Source: Paenibacillus humicola
Lineage (GTDB): Bacteria > Bacillota > Bacilli > Paenibacillales > Paenibacillaceae
Assembly: GCF_028826105.1 (NCBI RefSeq)
Contig: NZ_JAQGPL010000001.1
Coordinates: forward strand, 5,172,501 to 5,236,500
DNA length: 64,000 nt
Direction: 5' to 3'
Shown: positions 61,998-64,000 of the stretch, one piece after another
Layout: each line of letters starts with the position of its first letter
How positions within the stretch are numbered: position 1 is the stretch's first letter
Notes under the pieces: generated by a model
Seen by the model: only the letters and a program-made list of their open reading frames with translations
What the model was told of the DNA's origin: nothing
The model's database searches: none
Translations under genes and position numbers: made by a program

Positions 61998-64000
61998 TTA
62001 AATGAGATCGGCCGCAGTGAGCAGGCGCAGCGTCATGGCCGCCGCTTCCGCCCGGGTCAGATTGGCCTGCGGATGGAGGAGCTGCCCGCTGCCCAAGACG
62101 ATGCCCTCTTGCACGCAATAGGCCGCCGCTTCCCTCGCCCAGGAACCGACGTGCGAAGCGTCCTTAAACGGGCCGAGAAGCTGCTGCTGCTGAGCGGCCG
62201 ATAACGAGACCGGCTGTCCGGCCAGCTTTGCCGCACGCGCCATCATCAGCATGGCCTCTTCGCGCGTAACGGCTTCGTTCGGTTTGAACGTATGGTCGGC
62301 ATAACCCGAAATCAGCTCGTATTCAAGGCCCACTGCGACGGAATCGTAATACCAGGCGGATTTGACGACATCCGTGAAGTCCGGCGTATTCGTATAGCTG
62401 GCAAGCCCCATCGCCCTGGCGAGGATCGCGATGAATTCCGAACGGGTGACGGTGCCGTCCGGATCGAAATGCGTATCGTCCTTACCGCTGATAATCAGCC
62501 GCGAGGCCATATTGTTCACCGCATCCTTGGACCAGTGACGTTCCACATCGGGAAATGCCGCCGCGTGATAGACAACTGCATAGGTACTGTTCGTCAAGCT
62601 GTGAATTTCCGCTTCGTAATGCCCGTCGACGGCCGTCACTTTAGTAGGGACGTGATGGAACGTTCCGTCCTGCGTCCAGACGACGCCCGTCGTGATTTTT
62701 GCCGGATCGACATCGCCCGGGATGATAAAGGTCCGGCTTACATAAGCGTCAAAGCGGTCAATTTCGATCGTTTTGTCCCCGTTCGTCGCCGTAATTGAAA
62801 AAGTTATCGGCGGCGCGACCTGGGCAAGATGCGCTTTCGTCTCCTGCTCCGCTTCAAGCTTCGCCTCTCCGTCCGTCAAATTCGCGATATTGACGAAAAC
62901 GTTCATTTTGTTCGGCGAGCCGTCTATGCCAAGCTGATGCATCACACGATCCAGATTCAGCTGCCGGATCGGAAGCGTGTACGTGACAGACTTCGTCTGG
63001 ATGCGCAGAACGGCACCCTGCAGCCCCATTTTGCTGACGATTTGTCCGTTCACCGAAGCGATAATTTGACCGAACGGATCGTCCACGGGAATCGTTACAA
63101 CCGCATTCGGCCCTTCTTGATCCAGCTTTTCGCTCAGCTTGCCTTCGTCAAGCGTATAGGTAATCCGCGTTTGACCGTTCGGCGCCGTGTCCTGTACAGC
63201 CGTACCGATTTGCCCCTCAACCTGTCCGTTCACCACGATATCGACACTGGAGCCGGGCGGATTCGGATTGCTTGGAGTGCTCGGAGTGCTGGGGCTGTTC
63301 GGCCCGCCCGGCGTGTTGCCGGACGGGTTGTTCCGCCAAATGTCCAGACTGTAGGTTTTCGTACCGCCGCTCGGCGAGGTGACAATGACATTCAATTTAT
63401 TTCGGCCGACATGAAGCGGAACGTCTTCCGTCTGCTGTCCGGCCTGAGCTGCCGCGCCGTTAATGCTGACCGTCGATGCATGGTCATCCGCTGCCGCCGT
63501 CACCGTTACGGACGACACGGAGTTTTTAACCGTTACGTCGTATCCGGTAACGGACGGCGAAAAGGCCGGACTTAACGTGCCGGAAGAGAGCGTTAGCGAG
63601 CTTAAGTCCGCATTCGCGCTCAGCGGATTGACAACGACGTTAACGGTTGCGCTGTCCGTTCCGTAAACGGCTTTCACGACGGTACTGCCGGCTTGTTCGC
63701 CGGACAGTACTCCAACCGACGGGATGCTTGCTATCCCTTCGGGATTAAACGTATAGCTGCTGCTTGCCGTGACGTCGACCGAGCTGCCGTCCGAATAATT
63801 CATCGCAACCGAGAACGGGATCGTCTGATGGAGCTGAACGGTATATTCCGTTGCGTTGAAGCTCAGCCCGAGCGGCTTGGCAATGACATGGACCGTCCGG
63901 GTTTTCTCGGCCGCTGCGTTGCCGGCCAAATCCGCAGCCTGATAATGAATCACGTAATTGCCGAGCGTATGCGTATCTACGCTGCCGACGGCCGTCGCCT
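61998..64000 (-). CDS. S-layer-homology surface protein, 5' end beyond window
   Basis: At least 667 residues; the frame is open through the window edge. In order: an HYR/Ig-like domain ending GNYVIHYQAADLAGN, a Big_2-like domain, a cadherin-like beta-sandwich (SLTLSSGTLSPAFSPSVTGY), a Pro/Ser/Asn linker (GGPNSPSTPSTPSNPNPPG), a domain of about 240 residues without known motif, and three SLH modules at the C-terminus (FPDVERHWSKDAV; FTDVVKSAWYYDSVAVG; FKDASHVGSWAREAAAYC). SLH modules attach the protein to pyruvylated cell-wall polymer. The front part outside the window probably carries the catalytic or binding function. Confidence 0.92.
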   Translation of the reverse strand, partial: ATAVGSVDTHTLGNYVIHYQAADLAGNAAAEKTRTVHVIAKPLGLSFNATEYTVQLHQTIPFSVAMNYSDGSSVDVTASSSYTFNPEGIASIPSVGVLSGEQAGSTVVKAVYGTDSATVNVVVNPLSANADLSSLTLSSGTLSPAFSPSVTGYDVTVKNSVSSVTVTAAADDHASTVSINGAAAQAGQQTEDVPLHVGRNKLNVIVTSPSGGTKTYSLDIWRNNPSGNTPGGPNSPSTPSTPSNPNPPGSSVDIVVNGQVEGQIGTAVQDTAPNGQTRITYTLDEGKLSEKLDQEGPNAVVTIPVDDPFGQIIASVNGQIVSKMGLQGAVLRIQTKSVTYTLPIRQLNLDRVMHQLGIDGSPNKMNVFVNIANLTDGEAKLEAEQETKAHLAQVAPPITFSITATNGDKTIEIDRFDAYVSRTFIIPGDVDPAKITTGVVWTQDGTFHHVPTKVTAVDGHYEAEIHSLTNSTYAVVYHAAAFPDVERHWSKDAVNNMASRLIISGKDDTHFDPDGTVTRSEFIAILARAMGLASYTNTPDFTDVVKSAWYYDSVAVGLEYELISGYADHTFKPNEAVTREEAMLMMARAAKLAGQPVSLSAAQQQQLLGPFKDASHVGSWAREAAAYCVQEGIVLGSGQLLHPQANLTRAEAAAMTLRLLTAADLI

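Overview
The window looks like chromosome from a GC-rich member of the Paenibacillaceae (Paenibacillus or Cohnella type). The reasons are the LplB/LplC-type sugar ABC transporters with separate lipoproteins and no local ATPase, several YesM/YesN-type two-component pairs, an S-layer-homology (SLH) surface protein, strong GGAGG ribosome sites, and OhrR- and Mhq-type redox genes of Bacillus style. The core (about 5.2-57.5 kb) is GC-rich. Both flanks (1-5.2 kb and 57.5-61.9 kb) are visibly AT-richer and carry accessory genes.

Layout. 1-5.2 kb: AT-rich island with five small exported or membrane-anchored proteins of unknown function, a coiled-coil DUF3967-like protein and an AbrB/RelE-type toxin-antitoxin pair. 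5.3-8.7 kb: a YesM/YesN-type pair with no transporter beside it. 9-11.2 kb: a quinone-stress group (MhqD-type hydrolase, ring-cleaving dioxygenase, DoxX protein) with a near-perfect MhqR-type operator. 11.3-13.1 kb: a MerR regulator fused to ankyrin repeats, behind a promoter with the 19-bp spacer typical of MerR control. 13.5-22.3 kb: myo-inositol catabolic operon iolD-E-B-C-A-G behind a LacI-family regulator, with promoter, operator and cre-like site visible. 22.4-31.1 kb: a HAD protein, then an operon of two permeases, a solute-binding lipoprotein, a GH110-like beta-helix glycosidase and a GH95 fucosidase. 31.3-49.2 kb: two more sugar ABC transporter sets, a second YesN/YesM pair, and an unusual regulator-kinase-regulator trio whose first regulator has a long Ala/Gly/Pro linker. 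50.1-51.9 kb: DUF3311 protein plus sodium:solute symporter. 52.0-56.7 kb: thiol-redox block (trxA, a CPDC thioredoxin, trxB, ohrR, and a TetR regulator divergent from a peroxiredoxin-like gene). 56.9-59.1 kb: DUF2306 membrane protein and an atypical deacetylase-like lipoprotein. 59.3-61.9 kb: a group II intron with a frameshifted maturase. 62.0-64.0 kb: C-terminal part of a large SLH protein running off the window.

How the parts work together. Three importers would feed oligosaccharides to cytoplasmic glycosidases and to inositol breakdown. Histidine kinases with external sensor domains report on extracellular glycans. Each ABC set would need an ATPase encoded elsewhere. The inositol pathway is complete except for the aldolase step (IolJ) and a dedicated inositol transporter. 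The redox block has recurring DNA motifs: a 12-bp motif upstream of both trxB and ohrR, and two 16-bp half-symmetric sites between tetR and the peroxiredoxin gene. These suggest local circuits that can be tested.

The clearest candidates for undescribed biology are the MerR-ankyrin regulator with its self-facing 19-bp-spacer promoter, the OhrR-thioredoxin linkage, the TetR/peroxiredoxin switch, and the regulator-kinase-regulator trio. All functional statements are read by eye from sequence; no database search was run.
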